Both the position numbers and the translations under genes were made by a program. 64,000 nucleotides of DNA from Solicoccozyma terricola. Lineage: Eukaryota > Basidiomycota > Tremellomycetes > Filobasidiales > Piskurozymaceae. The stretch is taken from contig BCLD01000001.1 in the NCBI GenBank assembly GCA_001600875.1, forward strand, positions 2,061,452-2,125,451. Direction: 5' to 3'. The notes below the pieces were generated by a model that made no database searches, was not told the DNA's origin, and worked only from the letters and a program-made list of their open reading frames with translations. Of this stretch, positions 61,989 to 64,000 are shown one piece after another (the stretch's first letter is position 1; the number at the start of each line of letters is the position of its first letter).

Positions 61989-64000
61989 CTTCTCCCCCCA
62001 GTCCGCCTCCAAGAAGAATGCAACAAAGCTTCCAAAATCATACGTTCATTCGTTGATTCGAGTAACAACGGATTGGATAAAGTAATTCCAAGAGGAGTTT
62101 TGGAGAGGGCTTATGTGAGTTCATTTCGTTTATTATTAGGTCGTTTATAATAAGTAATATCTATACCTTACAATACTAACTCTTACCATCACGCTTTTAT
62201 TACACAACCTCTCACAGGGATTCGCAGTATTCACAGTGATCAAAGCGTAAGTCCTACGCACCCACCGACCCACCTCATTGTTCTTCCCTTCCCCCAAATC
62301 CTCAAAACAAACACCTCGCGTAACCGTTTTTAAATTCTCATCTCATTTTCGACTCTCTCGTAGTGGGTTTTTGTTCTCAGCAAGAGCAGGATCTGGAATC
62401 GTCATTGCGAAGCTAGCAGATGGATGTGAGTTTTTTTTTCCCTTGGGTGCTGGGACTCCATTTGGGGATAAGCGATTCGAAAGAAGATGAATGAATGATA
62501 CTGATGCATGTTATCCTGTTTTTTTTTACTCCTCCTACCTGCATGAATTCTGATATGGATCACTTTGTATGGCTTGGTTGAATTTTCGTTCGTTCGGTCG
62601 GTCGGTCGGTCACATAGCTTGGTCAGCTCCGTCTGCGATTGGATTGGGTGGATTTGGGTTCGGTGGACAATTAGGAGCAGAGTGAGTTTGGGTTTTGAAT
62701 AAGTCAGTGTGTGTGTTGAAAAAGTGTGGGAGCTGATGAGTGGCGTGCGGACCAATTTCATAGGGTGACGGATTTCTTGATTGTTTTGAATGTGAGTTTT
62801 TTGTTGAATTTTGATCCTCTTTTTATCCTACCACGTTTGAGGCTCAACGTTGTGGTTGTCTTTCCCCTTGGCATCAGTCCCGAACCGCCGTCCGCACGTT
62901 CATGGCTGCCGGATCCATGACACTTGGAGGCAATCTCTCCGTCGCCGTCGGACCACTCGGTAGAAACGCTGAAGGTTCAGGCACAGTAAACAGTAAAGGC
63001 AAAACCGCTGCTTTGTACTCGTATTCAAAGACGAAAGGGTTATTCGGTGGTGTTTCTGTGGAAGGTTCGATCATCGTTGAACGACAAGACGCGAATCGAA
63101 TCGCGTATCCCGATTTTAGTTCATCTGGTCCATCATCGAAAGAGTTGTTGAGTGGAATAGTACCAAGACCGTATTGGGCGGATGGATTAGCGGATGTTCT
63201 TGATCGATGTACGGGTATGCCAGGGGGTAGGAAATGGGTGAATGATAGGTTTCATTTTGATTCTGCGGAGGAATACGAAGGAGGACGGTATGGAGCGGAT
63301 GATTTGGATGATGGAAGAGGACCAGATCTATCGAGTGGGAATAAAGCTGGAGGGGGGATATCAAACAGTCCATCGATGGGTGGCGGGGATTACGCTTTCG
63401 GCGCAGAAGGAGTAGGATCCTTCTCATCCAGTGCATCACCCGTCCGACCGAAAGCGAATCGTGCGAGATCATCATCTCTCGCGAATAGCGTTTGGAAGAT
63501 GGATCTCATGGGCAACACTACCAAGCCGATGAGCTCATCGACGGGGAATTCACCCAAGGGCGGAAGATCCCGGGCCAGCTCATTACTTGGAGGGGGCGGT
63601 GGTACTACGTCGTCGCCGGGAGGAATCCTAAACATTGGTCGTAAAAAATCTGCTCTCGGTGGAGCGTCTTCACCTTATCCTGGTGAAGTAGAAGCCGATC
63701 GGATGGCAGAGCAGCAGAATAAAGGTGATACATTCACAACAGAATACGGACGTGGCCGAGTTTCAGCAGAGGGAGACCTACCACGCGCATCTACAGAAAG
63801 CAACCCCTTCGAGGCACCGGATGAAAAGGCAAGTCGGCGGCAAGAGCGCGATCTCATGGATCTCGATCTCTCCACCGTAGTCATATCACCGTGGGATAAC
63901 GACAAGGGCATCGTGTCCACCCCACCACGGAGCAACTTCGAGTCACAAGCTCGCGACCGCTCGGCTTCCCTCGCATCACAACGTACCACCACACCCAGAA
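61601..64000 (+). CDS. YSC84: SYLF-domain (Ysc84/Lsb4/SH3YL1 family) protein, partial at right edge
   Basis: Ysc84-type proteins bind lipids and actin through the SYLF domain and act at cortical actin patches in endocytosis. Exons 61601-61625, 62002-62114, 62218-62246, 62364-62425, 62618-62681, 62764-62791 and 62878 to the edge join in phase. The N-terminus MGINSPIPVRLQEECNKASK leads into IIRSFVD, then the SYLF core: GFAVFTVIKAGFLFSARAGS, GIVIAKLADGSWSAPSAIGL, GGFGFGGQLGAEVTDFLIVL, NSRTAVRTFMAAGSMTLGGN, LSVAVGPLGRNAEGSG and SKTKGLFGGVSVEGS. The last exon continues into a Ser/Gly-rich disordered region. A C-terminal SH3 domain, usual in this family, would lie beyond the window. Exon 1 codes only eight whole residues, and intron 1 (376 nt) ends after a 50-nt C run. 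Confidence 0.92.
61937..61986 (+). repeat. Poly-C tract (50 nt) in YSC84 intron 1
   Basis: Fifty consecutive C lie 14 nt before the 3' splice site (ag at 62000-62001), in the position of a polypyrimidine tract. This is the longest homopolymer in the window. Confidence 0.9.

Overview
The window is nuclear DNA of a basidiomycete fungus, most likely a tremellomycete of the Cryptococcus/Kwoniella type. The evidence is very intron-dense genes with introns of mostly 45-90 nt (GTRNGT donors, CTRAC-like branch sites), short intergenic spaces, and a fungal gene set: FKS1 glucan synthase, Mediator Med5, a CipC-like protein, a neurofibromin/IRA RasGAP, and a ferrochelatase that keeps its iron-sulfur ligands. 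I read 21 protein genes, two of them cut by the window edges, and one tRNA gene. Exon models were built by hand from splice signals and reading phase. For most genes the exon lengths sum to a whole number of codons, which is strong internal support.

Layout, left to right: POP1 (minus, runs off the left edge) diverges from RAI1 (plus). A 31-exon IRA1-type RasGAP (minus) fills 3.3-13.2 kb. Ferrochelatase (plus) converges on MCM5 (minus). A Glc8/IPP-2 PP1 regulator (minus) follows. Next come an intronless, nuclease-fold-like gene (minus) and a block of inverted and direct repeats (22.5-23.1 kb). A small spliced gene (minus) is followed by Med5 (plus), the spliceosome disassembly factor Ntr1/TFIP11 (minus), a BRPF/Nto1-like chromatin reader (plus), COQ5 (plus) converging on PRP6 (minus), a ZNHIT2-like zinc-finger gene (plus), an unrecognised 576-aa gene (plus), a CipC/DUF3759 gene with a Gly-rich tail (plus), a 2-hydroxyacid dehydrogenase (minus), a CHFR-like RING protein (minus), FKS1 (minus), a gene-poor 1.8-kb stretch, tRNA-Gly (minus), ATP11 (minus) and a YSC84/SYLF gene (plus, cut by the right edge).

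There is no operon-like organisation. The genes are mostly housekeeping: RNA processing (POP1, RAI1, NTR1, PRP6), transcription and chromatin (MED5, NTO1), replication (MCM5), mitochondrial biogenesis (HEM15, COQ5, ATP11), signalling (IRA1, GLC8), cell wall (FKS1) and endocytosis (YSC84). The accessory-looking part is 20.3-23.1 kb, where the only long single-exon gene of the window sits beside a fold-back element. The other unusual theme is gene structure: exons of 3, 8, 15, 18, 19 and 20 nt, two GC-AG introns, and 16-50 nt poly-G/C tracts next to splice sites or start codons.
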